NCBI GenBank assembly: GCA_017745075.1
Contig: JAGIAD010000006.1
Location: 124,001-188,000, forward strand
DNA length: 64,000 nucleotides
From: Sphingobacteriaceae bacterium
GTDB lineage: Bacteria > Bacteroidota > Bacteroidia > Sphingobacteriales > Sphingobacteriaceae
Direction of reading: 5' to 3'
The position numbers and the translations under genes are program-made. Numbering within the stretch: position 1 is the first letter of the stretch; every line of letters begins with the position of its first letter. The notes under the pieces were generated by a model. It was not told where the DNA came from, did not search any database, and saw nothing but the letters and a program-made list of their open reading frames with translations. Below, in pieces: positions 9,803 to 17,834 of the stretch.

Positions 9803-10738
9803 TTAACTTTTCATAGCCACCGGCTGCGGAACCTTCACGTAATAACCTGTACCATCGTATGGGCGTTTACGAGGATTAGTTGTGCATGCTGTTGAGCAGC
9901 AGCCCTGAAGTTCGTTACCACAATCGTCGCATTGGGTAATGTGCTCGTTACACTCCGGATTGGCACAGTTAATCATTTTTGGTGTGGTTTTACCACAATT
10001 GTAACAAACAGAAACAACAGTAGGGTTCACTTTATTTACATCAACAGCAATACGATTGTCGAAAACATAACATTTACCCTCAAAATCTTTTCCGCCGGCT
10101 TCCTTACCATATTTGATAATGCCGCCATGCAACTGGTATACATCGTTAAAACCGTGGTGCAGCAATAGGGCAGATGCTTTTTCACATTTAATGCCACCGG
10201 TGCAATAAGTCAATATTTTTTTGTCTTTATATTGGGCAAGCTGGTTGATCTGTTCAGGGAAATCGCGGAAATTTTCGATGTCCAATGTCACGGCATTTTT
10301 AAACTTACCAAGGTTGTGCTCATAATTAGACCGTACATCAAGGATAACAACATCCTCATCATCTTTCATTTTCATGAAATCGACAGGTTCTAAATGCTTG
10401 CCGGTTTGTTTATTAGGGTCGATGATTGAAGTATCCCTTAAACCCGAATGTACAATCTCCGATTTGTAACGGCAGTGCATTTTCAGGAACGAAGGTTCAT
10501 CAACATAATCGATCTTAAATTCAGTTTTGGCAAATCTTTCATCAGCATGTACTGCCTGCATGTAAGTTTCGCAGGCCTCTGGAGTTCCGGAAACGGTACC
10601 GTTTAAACCTTCGTCGGCAACAATGATACGGCCAACTAAACCCAACGATTTACAGAATTTAAGGTGATCGGCAGCAAATTGCTCTGCCTCTGCTATGTAA
10701 CTATAGCAATAGTAAAGTAATGTTTGATATTTTTTCAT
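9803..10738 (-). CDS. trhO: tRNA uridine(34) hydroxylase TrhO, rhodanese family
   Basis: The 311-residue protein has the YceA/TrhO layout. The N-terminal ferredoxin-like domain contains VGRIIVADEGLNGTVSG. The rhodanese domain runs from about residue 120 to 215, with the active-site loop YCTGGIKCEKASALL. The tail is rich in cysteines (CYNCGK, CANPECNEHITQCDDCG, CCSTAC) and probably binds zinc. TrhO makes 5-hydroxyuridine at tRNA position 34. It has its own TAnnTTTG element upstream and is read separately from DUF5686. Confidence 0.95.
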   Translation of the reverse strand: MKKYQTLLYYCYSYIAEAEQFAADHLKFCKSLGLVGRIIVADEGLNGTVSGTPEACETYMQAVHADERFAKTEFKIDYVDEPSFLKMHCRYKSEIVHSGLRDTSIIDPNKQTGKHLEPVDFMKMKDDEDVVILDVRSNYEHNLGKFKNAVTLDIENFRDFPEQINQLAQYKDKKILTYCTGGIKCEKASALLLHHGFNDVYQLHGGIIKYGKEAGGKDFEGKCYVFDNRIAVDVNKVNPTVVSVCYNCGKTTPKMINCANPECNEHITQCDDCGNELQGCCSTACTTNPRKRPYDGTGYYVKVPQPVAMKS

Positions 10739-10778
10739 AACGCTGTTGATACCGTTGCAAACGGCGTTTAAAGCGCTG

Positions 10779-10786
10779 CAAAGATA
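10779..10786 (-). promoter_or_regulatory. TAnnTTTG promoter element for trhO
   Basis: TATCTTTG on the minus strand matches the Bacteroidota -7 consensus and lies 40 bases before the trhO ATG. No TTG was found at the expected -33 distance. Confidence 0.45.
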
Positions 10787-10800
10787 GGGGAATTATGTAA

Positions 10801-10851
10801 GATGTAAAAATGGATAATGTACTTTCCATCATCCATCTCCCATTTTACATC
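10801..10851. repeat. Intergenic inverted word repeat (GATGTAAAATGG family)
   Basis: The left arm is GATGTAAAAATGGATAATG (10801-10819). The right arm (10827-10851) reads, in reverse complement, GATGTAAAATGG followed by GATGGATGATG. The arms form an imperfect hairpin built from repeated short words. It lies 9 bases downstream of the DUF5686 stop codon. Confidence 0.6.
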
Positions 10852-10859
10852 AGAACCTC

Positions 10860-13307
10860 TTAAAAGCCATACGAAATCCTAAACCCTTGAGTCAACTTAC
10901 GACCGCCGTCATAGGCGAAACCATAACTGGCACGTAATACTAGACGCTGGATACCGAAATAAAATTCTTTGTAATTTCTTTTTTCAGGTGAAGATAAATA
11001 ACCCCCGCCGATAAACTCTTCGAGCTTGGCTTTACGCAATAGCGGCACTTTGTTCATGAAAAAGCCTGCAAAATTATGCTCCAAATGGGCTTCGAAATAC
11101 TGCTGATTTGTACTGAACTGATAAAAGTCGAGGTATTGGAATTTCCTTAAGTTAGGAGGGAATATGGTAGAAATGTTACCTGCAAAGTGTTTAAAATCAG
11201 GGTAAAACATGCTTTTGTTATTCAGGAATTTACCTACGCCAGCCAAAAACGAAGTATAACCCCATAATCCCAGCCCAATCCTGTCTTGAGAAACTTCCAG
11301 TTTTACAAAATCGTAATCAATATCACTGTTTAATGCACCATTGAATCCTTTTTTATACAATAGGGTAACCTTTGGGAATTTCGACTCTGTATAAAACTTG
11401 CCATCAGGGCGTGTAATGTATTTCTGTCCGAAAATATAAGTTAAACTGGCTGTTGCGCTGAAAGAATTATAGGTTGGGAAAAGCGGCGTTTCTTGCGTTG
11501 GGCTAAAAGGATTGTTCGAAGTAAATTCGCGGTCCTTAGCATCGATAATTTTAAATGTAGAATTATTGGTGAGGGTTTTATTCCGGCTGTAATCTACAGC
11601 AACACTTCCCTGAAGCCCTGAAACCAGCTCGCGGGTGGTGTTGATATTTATAAAGCTCTTTTCATAAAACTTGGCAAAGTTTTTCTCATAAAATAACGAG
11701 TTGATCGTATTGCCCAACTGTGTCATTGAGCCCAGGTTGTTCAGGTCAAATATGCCGTTTCCGAATGATGCGCTTACGCTGGCACGCTTAACCGGGTTGT
11801 AATAATAACTTCCGCTTAAACTTCCGGTGAGCTTCTGGTTGGCAAAACCATATCTCAGTTCAGGGCGGATAGAATAGTTTCTTCTGTTCTCAAATTCTCT
11901 CTTGTAGGTTACCCCATATTTTACGGCAAAACCTTCTACGGTGTTATAAAATATAGCCCTTATTACCGGATCGAATGACCAGTATTCCTTATCATATCGG
12001 TCGTTAATGCTATAGCCATGTAATAACAATTTCCCTATACCGAACTTATTGTTGTCCTTTTCAAGCGAATCAAGATACTTTTTCGATTCTTTTAACTTCG
12101 CTATACTGTCTTTTTTAACGTAATTGATCTTTTCATCTTCAGTTAAAGGAATAGGCCTGTTGTTTTTCCAGTAAAGAGAATCTTTTTTGTTTACCATTTC
12201 GGTAATTTTTAAGATCTCACCGCTAAAAAAGTCTTTTGGGAATTTAGGATCCAGGTTATAATTACTGTAAATCCCCACATAATAACCGGCTATTTTAAAT
12301 CCCAGCACATTGCCTGCAAATTGAAAATTAATAGCAGTAGGCATGTAAACTTCATTCACTTTTGTAAATTGTTGACTAATGCTCAGGGTATCGATAAAAT
12401 TGATGCCCGCGTTTTTAGTAAGGTAAACATCAGTATTGTAAATCCTCCAGCTATCATCAATAATATAGATAATGCCCCTAAAAACTGGATCATTTTCACG
12501 ACGCGGGATTACTTCTATTTTGTGAATAGTCTCGCCGTTTTCTTTGCTCTCACCCAATAATTTATATTTATAATAAAAAAGGGCGTTGTCGGCAATCGGC
12601 GAAATAAATCCCCTTGCACTTAATTTGTTTTCCAGCAGGTAATTATCATAAAAATTGATGATCAGATCAGAAGCTTTATTGAAACTGAAAGCATTGCTCC
12701 GGCCTGCAACTTTCGAGGAGATCATTTCTTCGTGCACCTCATTCGGCCTTCTGAAATTAAATTTACTTTGCGATTCTGAAAGGTAAATGATGCCTTTGCG
12801 GTTGGTGTCAAGCTCTAAAACTTTCTGTATATCCCTTCCAAAGAATTTTTTAGGTGCACCCCTTAAGCGCTGAACACCTTTGATATAAACATCGCAATTA
12901 AATTCTTTAACTTCATTTAAATGCGTTTTTCGCTGTTCTATGGCTTTCCGGATTATGGCAAAAGCCGGATCTTCAGCATTGGCCCTGATATTCACATTCT
13001 CTAAAGTATAACTTTCAGCAGTAAGTGTTACATTGAGCGAAAGGTCGGCAGTTACGTTTACAATATGTTCCTGTTGTTTATAGCCAACAGCTCTAAAACT
13101 TAAGGTGTACTCCTTGCTTTTTAGCTTTATCGAGTATTTTCCGTCAACATTTGCCGAAGTTCCGTTAGTGGTATTCTTTAAATAAACCGAAGCAAAAGGT
13201 ACAGGTTGCCCGTTCGTATCTTTAATTACGCCTGTAACTGTAAAATGTTGAGCAAATACAAAACTGGTGAGGCTGCAAAAAAACAGGAGCGCGCAAATTC
13301 TTCTCAT
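10860..13307 (-). CDS. DUF5686 outer-membrane protein with carboxypeptidase-regulatory-like domain
   Basis: The 815-residue protein has a signal peptide (cut after about Ala19). A CarboxypepD_reg-like beta domain comes next (TVTGVIKDTNGQPVPFASVY). The DUF5686 region starts with ENVNIRANAEDPAFAIIRKA. The C-terminal half is rich in alternating aromatic residues typical of a beta barrel and ends RISYGF. Such proteins are predicted outer-membrane barrels of unknown function, widespread in Bacteroidota. It is transcribed divergently from kbl and has no operon partner. Confidence 0.9.
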   Translation of the reverse strand: MRRICALLFFCSLTSFVFAQHFTVTGVIKDTNGQPVPFASVYLKNTTNGTSANVDGKYSIKLKSKEYTLSFRAVGYKQQEHIVNVTADLSLNVTLTAESYTLENVNIRANAEDPAFAIIRKAIEQRKTHLNEVKEFNCDVYIKGVQRLRGAPKKFFGRDIQKVLELDTNRKGIIYLSESQSKFNFRRPNEVHEEMISSKVAGRSNAFSFNKASDLIINFYDNYLLENKLSARGFISPIADNALFYYKYKLLGESKENGETIHKIEVIPRRENDPVFRGIIYIIDDSWRIYNTDVYLTKNAGINFIDTLSISQQFTKVNEVYMPTAINFQFAGNVLGFKIAGYYVGIYSNYNLDPKFPKDFFSGEILKITEMVNKKDSLYWKNNRPIPLTEDEKINYVKKDSIAKLKESKKYLDSLEKDNNKFGIGKLLLHGYSINDRYDKEYWSFDPVIRAIFYNTVEGFAVKYGVTYKREFENRRNYSIRPELRYGFANQKLTGSLSGSYYYNPVKRASVSASFGNGIFDLNNLGSMTQLGNTINSLFYEKNFAKFYEKSFININTTRELVSGLQGSVAVDYSRNKTLTNNSTFKIIDAKDREFTSNNPFSPTQETPLFPTYNSFSATASLTYIFGQKYITRPDGKFYTESKFPKVTLLYKKGFNGALNSDIDYDFVKLEVSQDRIGLGLWGYTSFLAGVGKFLNNKSMFYPDFKHFAGNISTIFPPNLRKFQYLDFYQFSTNQQYFEAHLEHNFAGFFMNKVPLLRKAKLEEFIGGGYLSSPEKRNYKEFYFGIQRLVLRASYGFAYDGGRKLTQGFRISYGF

Positions 13308-13520
13308 AATTAATTAGTATTCCCTAAATATCGAATATCTTTTAACACTATACACATAGCTACATGTTAAAGTTTGTTAAGATCGAAAAAAAAATAGTGA
13401 TGTTGCAATATTTTCTGTCAATAATAAAATGTGTAACAGCAATTGGTCTGCCGATCAAACGTTTGTTTGTAAGATTTATGGCAAAAATTGCGTTTTTAGG
13501 TCTGAAAAGACTTTTTTTTA

Positions 13521-13528
13521 TAACTTTG
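13521..13528 (+). promoter_or_regulatory. TAnnTTTG promoter element for kbl
   Basis: TAACTTTG matches the Bacteroidota -7 element and ends 28 bases before the kbl ATG. The region before it is T-rich, but no TTG occurs at the usual spacing. Confidence 0.5.
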
Positions 13529-13556
13529 GAAGTAAATTCAACCATATTAAAAGGCC

Positions 13557-14744
13557 ATGTATAAAACATTACAACCAGTTCTTCAAAAAGAACTTGAAGA
13601 GATTGAAAACGCTGGATTATTTAAACGCGAAAGGATTATTATTACCCCTCAGGGTGCCGATATTAAAGTGAGTACCGGTGCTGAAGTAATCAATTTCTGT
13701 GCAAATAATTATTTAGGACTTTCTTCTCACCCAAAAGTGATAGAAGCAGCTAAAAAAGCGATAGATGATCATGGCTATGGAATGTCTTCAGTGCGTTTTA
13801 TCTGTGGAACACAGGACGTACACAAGGAATTAGAGGCAAAAATCTCTAAATTTTTAGGTACTGAAGATACCATTTTATATGCCGCTGCCTTTGATGCAAA
13901 CGGCGGGGTTTTCGAACCGCTGTTCAATGCAGAAGATGCCATCATTTCTGACGAATTGAACCATGCCTCCATTATTGATGGCGTTAGGTTATGTAAAGCA
14001 CAACGTTTCCGTTATAAAAATGCCGACATGGAGGATCTCGAAAAACAATTGATCGCGGCTAAGGACTGCCGTCATAGGATTATTGTTACCGATGGTGCTT
14101 TTTCGATGGACGGATCTGTCGCCCCGTTGGATAAAATTGCCGATCTGGCCGATAAATATGAAGCATTGATCATGATTGATGAGTCGCACTGTACCGGTTT
14201 TATCGGAAAGAATGGTCGCGGAACACATGAGCATTTCAATGTTATAGACCGTATCGACATCATTACCGGTACTTTGGGTAAAGCTTTGGGCGGTGCTTCG
14301 GGTGGTTTTACTTCGGGCAAAAAAGAAATAATCGATATGTTACGTCAGCGTTCACGTCCATATCTGTTCTCTAATACTTTGGCGCCGGCAATTGCGGGCG
14401 CATCAATCGCAGTGTTGGATATGTTAAGCGAAACCACTTCTTTAAGAGATAAACTGGAAAGCAATACCAAATATTTCCGCGAGAAAATGACAGAAGCAGG
14501 CTTCGACATCAAACCTGGTTTCCACCCGATTGTTCCGGTAATGCTGTACGATGCCAAAATTGCACAGCAGTTTGCCGCGAAAATGCTGGAAGAAGGCATT
14601 TATGTAATAGGTTTCTTCTACCCGGTAGTACCACAGGGCAAAGCCAGGATCCGCGTACAACTATCAGCCGGGCATGAACAGCACCACTTGGATAAAGCCA
14701 TCGCTGCATTTACTAAAGTAGGTAAAGAACTTGGCGTGATTTAA
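13557..14744 (+). CDS. kbl: Glycine C-acetyltransferase (2-amino-3-ketobutyrate CoA ligase)
   Basis: The 395-residue length is standard for Kbl. This PLP enzyme of the alpha-oxoamine synthase family splits 2-amino-3-ketobutyrate into glycine and acetyl-CoA, the second step of threonine degradation. Visible features are [38 protein letters not shown], the cofactor-binding [16 protein letters not shown], and the Schiff-base lysine in [14 protein letters not shown]. No threonine dehydrogenase lies beside it. It is followed by a strong terminator, so it is probably monocistronic. BioF-type synthases are similar, but the motifs and length favour Kbl. Confidence 0.95.
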   Translation: MYKTLQPVLQKELEEIENAGLFKRERIIITPQGADIKVSTGAEVINFCANNYLGLSSHPKVIEAAKKAIDDHGYGMSSVRFICGTQDVHKELEAKISKFLGTEDTILYAAAFDANGGVFEPLFNAEDAIISDELNHASIIDGVRLCKAQRFRYKNADMEDLEKQLIAAKDCRHRIIVTDGAFSMDGSVAPLDKIADLADKYEALIMIDESHCTGFIGKNGRGTHEHFNVIDRIDIITGTLGKALGGASGGFTSGKKEIIDMLRQRSRPYLFSNTLAPAIAGASIAVLDMLSETTSLRDKLESNTKYFREKMTEAGFDIKPGFHPIVPVMLYDAKIAQQFAAKMLEEGIYVIGFFYPVVPQGKARIRVQLSAGHEQHHLDKAIAAFTKVGKELGVI

Positions 14745-14768
14745 AAATAATAAGATCTGTAATAAGTA

Positions 14769-14793
14769 CAAAAGCCGCTTTATGCGGCTTTTG
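14769..14793 (+). terminator. Intrinsic terminator after kbl
   Basis: CAAAAGCCGC (14769-14778) pairs perfectly with GCGGCTTTTG (14784-14793) around the loop TTTAT. The A-rich 5' side and T-rich 3' side let it work in both directions. Confidence 0.85.
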
Positions 14794-14880
14794 TGGTTTA
14801 TGGGTTCATTTTCTTTTATAATGGTATTGTAAACAGATTATTTGAACCCGGCAGGCCTGAAATTATTAGATAATTTGCTG

Positions 14881-14888
14881 TATATTTG
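14881..14888 (+). promoter_or_regulatory. TAnnTTTG promoter element for pheS, probably leaderless
   Basis: TATATTTG is a perfect -7 match and ends only 5 bases before the pheS ATG, so the transcript would start at or next to the start codon. Confidence 0.6.
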
Positions 14889-14893
14889 GAGCC

Positions 14894-15934
14894 ATGTTAC
14901 AGGACAAAATAACACAATATACCGAGAAAATAAATGCTTTCGTAACTGAAAAGGCCGACGAATTAGAGCAGTTCCGTATTAAATATTTGGGAAGCAAAGG
15001 CATTATCAAAGAAATTTTTGACGAGTTCAAATCGGTTTCTGCCGAGGAAAAAAGATCGTTGGGTAAGGTTTTGAACGAGTTTAAGCAATTAGCCGAATCT
15101 AAATATCAAACTTTAAAGGAATCGACCGAAAGTGTTGATGCCAAAAGTGAAAATTCACAACTGGATTTAACTTTGCCTGGCGAAGGTTTTGAAGTAGGTT
15201 CGCGCCACCCATTAGCTTTGGTGCGTAGGGAAATTGTAGAGATATTCGCCAAACTTGGTTTTACTGTGGCAGAAGGTCCTGAAATTGAGGACGATTGGCA
15301 TAACTTCTCTGCATTAAATTTCCCTGAAGAACACCCGGCAAGGGATATGCAGGATACCTTTTTCATTAAAAAAGGTGGTGAAAAAGGAGACATTGCCCTG
15401 CGTACACACACTTCTTCTGTGCAGGTGCGGATGATGGAACAGGGACAACCGCCATTCAGGGCGATTATGCCTGGCCGGGTTTACCGTAACGAAGCCATTT
15501 CGGCAAGGGCACACTGCTTTTTCCATCAGGTAGAAGGTTTATATGTTGATGAAAATGTTTCATTTGCAGATTTGAAGCAAACTTTGTTCTATTTCGTTCA
15601 GGAACTGTACGGAGAAGGCACAAAAGTGCGTTTCCGTCCATCATATTTCCCTTTTACAGAGCCATCTGCTGAAATGGATATCTCTTGTACCATTTGTAAA
15701 GGTGCTGGCTGCCAGCTTTGTAAATACAGCGGCTGGGTAGAGATTTTGGGCTGCGGTATGGTAGATCCTAATGTTTTGGAAAACTGTGGCATCGATTCTA
15801 AAAAATACAGCGGCTTTGCTTTTGGAATGGGTATTGAGCGCATTGCCAACTTAAAATATGTAATTAAAGATCTGCGTTTATTCTCTGAGAATGACGCCCG
15901 TTTTTTAAAGCAGTTTAAATCGGCCTTAATTTAA
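14894..15934 (+). CDS. pheS: Phenylalanine--tRNA ligase alpha subunit
   Basis: The 346-residue protein has the N-terminal coiled coil (YLGSKGIIKEIFDEFKSVSA), then the class II synthetase core: motif 1 area HPLALVRREIVEIFAKLGF, motif 2 GRVYRNEAISARAHCFFHQV, motif 3 GFAFGMGIERIANLKYVI. It charges tRNA-Phe together with PheT, which is not in the window. A four-cysteine insertion (CTICKGAGCQLCKYSGW) sits between the FTEPSAE and LGCGMV motifs, where E. coli PheS has none. The ATG is fixed by the promoter element just before it. The Rieske-like gene starts 2 bases after the stop codon. Confidence 0.97.
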   Translation: MLQDKITQYTEKINAFVTEKADELEQFRIKYLGSKGIIKEIFDEFKSVSAEEKRSLGKVLNEFKQLAESKYQTLKESTESVDAKSENSQLDLTLPGEGFEVGSRHPLALVRREIVEIFAKLGFTVAEGPEIEDDWHNFSALNFPEEHPARDMQDTFFIKKGGEKGDIALRTHTSSVQVRMMEQGQPPFRAIMPGRVYRNEAISARAHCFFHQVEGLYVDENVSFADLKQTLFYFVQELYGEGTKVRFRPSYFPFTEPSAEMDISCTICKGAGCQLCKYSGWVEILGCGMVDPNVLENCGIDSKKYSGFAFGMGIERIANLKYVIKDLRLFSENDARFLKQFKSALI

Positions 15935-15936
15935 AA

Positions 15937-16344
15937 ATGAAATATCTGTACAGCATATTATTTGTTCTGCTATTAACTGCAGGTTGTGGTAAAGAAGATG
16001 GCTACATCCCGGATGTACCCGTAAACTATAATGTTACGATAACCGAATTTAGCTTAAAAGCAGTAAATAATGTGCTGGTGGTTCCTAATGTGGGCGTTGG
16101 CGGATTGTTGATCGTTAAAACACCACTTGGCACTTATGTAGCTTTCGATCGCTGCAGTACCGTAAATCCAGAGAAAACATGTAAGGTTGCGCCAGATGAT
16201 AGTGGGGTAACTGCAACCGATCCCTGCTCTGGTGCAAAATTTTCACTGCTCGATGGGAGTCCGCAAAAAGCACCTGCCGAGAGAAGCCTAAAAGCGTATA
16301 ACATTTCGCTACAGGGCAACACACTATTACATGTAAGCAATTAG
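15937..16344 (+). CDS. Rieske-like lipoprotein lacking histidine ligands
   Basis: The 135-residue protein carries a lipoprotein signal (LLLTAGC, Cys17). The rest follows the pattern of a small Rieske domain: a hydrophobic strand, then VAFDRCSTVNPEKTC, then DPCSGAKFSLLDGS and APAERSLKAYNI. A working Rieske centre has two Cys and two His ligands, usually in CxH and CxxH boxes. Here only cysteines (72, 81, 96) remain and no histidine is present in either box, so an iron-sulfur cluster is unlikely. It is wedged between pheS and a tetR gene with gaps of 2 and 1 bases. Its function is unknown. Confidence 0.75.
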   Translation: MKYLYSILFVLLLTAGCGKEDGYIPDVPVNYNVTITEFSLKAVNNVLVVPNVGVGGLLIVKTPLGTYVAFDRCSTVNPEKTCKVAPDDSGVTATDPCSGAKFSLLDGSPQKAPAERSLKAYNISLQGNTLLHVSN

Positions 16345-16345
16345 A

Positions 16346-16921
16346 ATGGAAGCTGAAAAAATAAAAGAAACAGTAAAAAAGGCTGCCAAGGAATTATTTA
16401 GAAAATACGGTTATCATAAAACCAGTGTAAACGAAATTGCAAAAAAGGCACGTATTGCCAAAGCAACGATTTATAAATATTTTGAAAGTAAAGAGCAGGT
16501 ATTGGATAGTATCCTGATGGATTACCTTGATCAGAACCTGCACGAAATTCTGCACAATAAAGTTAGGTATGCTTCTGAAGAAGAGCATTTAAAGGCCCTT
16601 GTGATGAAAACCAGCCGTTTATCTTTTACCGCCTGTAACGAGTTTATCGGCTGGGATTTTGTGCGCGAAAATGCAAATTCGCAGGAGTTTTTGAAACATT
16701 TATCCGATCAGCTTGAAGCCTTACTGCTGGCGGCCTACCTGCAATTGGATAATTTTAAGAATAATCCTGCAAGAAGAGAAGGGTTGGCCTTTTTGCTAAA
16801 AGCAAGTAAAAGCATTGTATTTTCATTTGCGTTTACTTCCGTTAGCGATTCAGATGTTCGTAAGAACTTTGTGAGTTTCCAGAAAGAAATACTGCCGTTT
16901 CTGGTAAAAGCCGCGCTTTAA
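16346..16921 (+). CDS. TetR/AcrR family transcriptional regulator
   Basis: This 191-residue protein has a typical TetR N-terminal HTH: AAKELFRKYGYHKTSVNEIA followed by KKARIAKATIYKYFESKEQV. The C-terminal ligand-binding half is helical and not recognisable. The start lies 1 base after the Rieske-like gene, so it shares the pheS transcript. TetR repressors often control a neighbouring exporter, but none is adjacent, so the target is unclear. Confidence 0.93.
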   Translation: MEAEKIKETVKKAAKELFRKYGYHKTSVNEIAKKARIAKATIYKYFESKEQVLDSILMDYLDQNLHEILHNKVRYASEEEHLKALVMKTSRLSFTACNEFIGWDFVRENANSQEFLKHLSDQLEALLLAAYLQLDNFKNNPARREGLAFLLKASKSIVFSFAFTSVSDSDVRKNFVSFQKEILPFLVKAAL

Positions 16922-16932
16922 ATAGAAAATTT

Positions 16933-17040
16933 GCTACCCCCTACAGAAGCGGCATAGAGAAACTTATATGGTCTTAGCATCGCGCTAAGATCATAAAAAA
17001 TAAACTTATTTGTATGTTGTAGCGGGACGCTACCGCTAGC
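16933..17040 (+). ncRNA. Structured intergenic element, Flavo-1-like candidate
   Basis: In the gap between two convergent genes, CCC-CTACA (16938-16945) can pair with TGTAG-C-GGG (17018-17026). Inside lies a strong hairpin, ATGGTCTTAGC (16968-16978) with GCTAAGATCAT (16984-16994). At the 3' side GTAGCG-GGA-CGCTAC forms a competing hairpin. The CCCC...AGCGGCAT...GTAGCGGG layout recalls an intergenic RNA-like element common in Bacteroidota (similar to the Flavo-1 motif), but I cannot confirm this without a covariance search. The strand is uncertain. Confidence 0.4.
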
Positions 17041-17053
17041 CACCATGATTGAA

Positions 17054-17085
17054 ATCCGCGTTAATCTGTGTGCATCTGTGGTTAA
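17054..17085. repeat. Short dispersed phrase (ATCTGTG words)
   Basis: The 32-base stretch is built of near-repeats, beginning ATCCGCGTTAATCTGTG and continuing TGCATCTGTGGTTAA. It looks like a degenerate tandem of 8-10 base words and lies just past the stop codon of the downstream minus-strand gene. Confidence 0.4.
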
Positions 17086-17095
17086 AGAAATCCAA

Positions 17096-17779
17096 CTACT
17101 GATTATAATAATCTTTCATCTTAAATTTCTGCACGGTTCTTTTCATTTTGCCATCAACCAGTTTTTGGGTAATTACTGTAACATAATCTGCAATGGTCGA
17201 ATCTTCAATTACCGAAGAATCTTCACATAAGGTGTTTTTGCTGTTGTATCTGTAATTGATCGTTTTATCAAAACAGCATCCGTCTTTTTGATGGATGGAT
17301 AGTTGCTTTGCTTTTTTATCTATATCAAACATGCCGAGGTTTTGGCTCGCCAGTTGGGTGAGTTCGCTGTTCAAAAGAAACTTGTTTTTGGAGTCGGCTA
17401 AATAGATGTCGTATGACGGGCTCGAATAGCTGCCCTTATTGCCATTTCTGATTGCGATATCTTCAAGGCCATCGAAATTAAAATCGCCGAAAATTAATGG
17501 TGTTTGGTATTTTCCGAGTTCAAGCCAGCCTAGTTTTGCATCCTGTTTTTCGGTTAAGCTGAATTCGAGATCGTCTGAATGAAAAGTATCAACCTCATTG
17601 CCTGTAATCTGATCATAGAGTATTATGGTTGCTTTCCCGTCACAGGCACTGTTTTGACACCTGTCTACAATAATTTTGGCCTTATACTGATCGGAACTAT
17701 TATTGGCGAGGAATTTAAACTGTGCTTCCGCAGTATGGGCAATCAATAAAATACTGCAAAAGATGATCAAACTTTTCAT
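17096..17779 (-). CDS. Secreted protein with FG-GAP/VCBS-like segment, function unknown
   Basis: The 227-residue protein has a signal peptide (SLIIFCSILLIAHTAEA). Its middle reads FGDFNFDGLEDIAIRNG, the calcium-loop pattern of FG-GAP/VCBS repeats, followed by YDIYLADSKNKFLLNSELTQ. This arrangement resembles XAC2610-type secreted proteins. CQNSAC and CCFD contain cysteines that could form disulfides in the periplasm. It stands alone, convergent with the tetR gene. No function can be assigned. Confidence 0.75.
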   Translation of the reverse strand: MKSLIIFCSILLIAHTAEAQFKFLANNSSDQYKAKIIVDRCQNSACDGKATIILYDQITGNEVDTFHSDDLEFSLTEKQDAKLGWLELGKYQTPLIFGDFNFDGLEDIAIRNGNKGSYSSPSYDIYLADSKNKFLLNSELTQLASQNLGMFDIDKKAKQLSIHQKDGCCFDKTINYRYNSKNTLCEDSSVIEDSTIADYVTVITQKLVDGKMKRTVQKFKMKDYYNQ

Positions 17780-17834
17780 TGAATATTTTTCTTCAAAATT
17801 ACATCATTATCAAACCGCAAAAAGTTAAAAAAGG

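Noticed and set aside
13360..13671. Three overlapping short open frames before kbl
   Set aside because: They cover the divergent promoter region, and one reads through the kbl start in another frame; kbl itself has strong family support.
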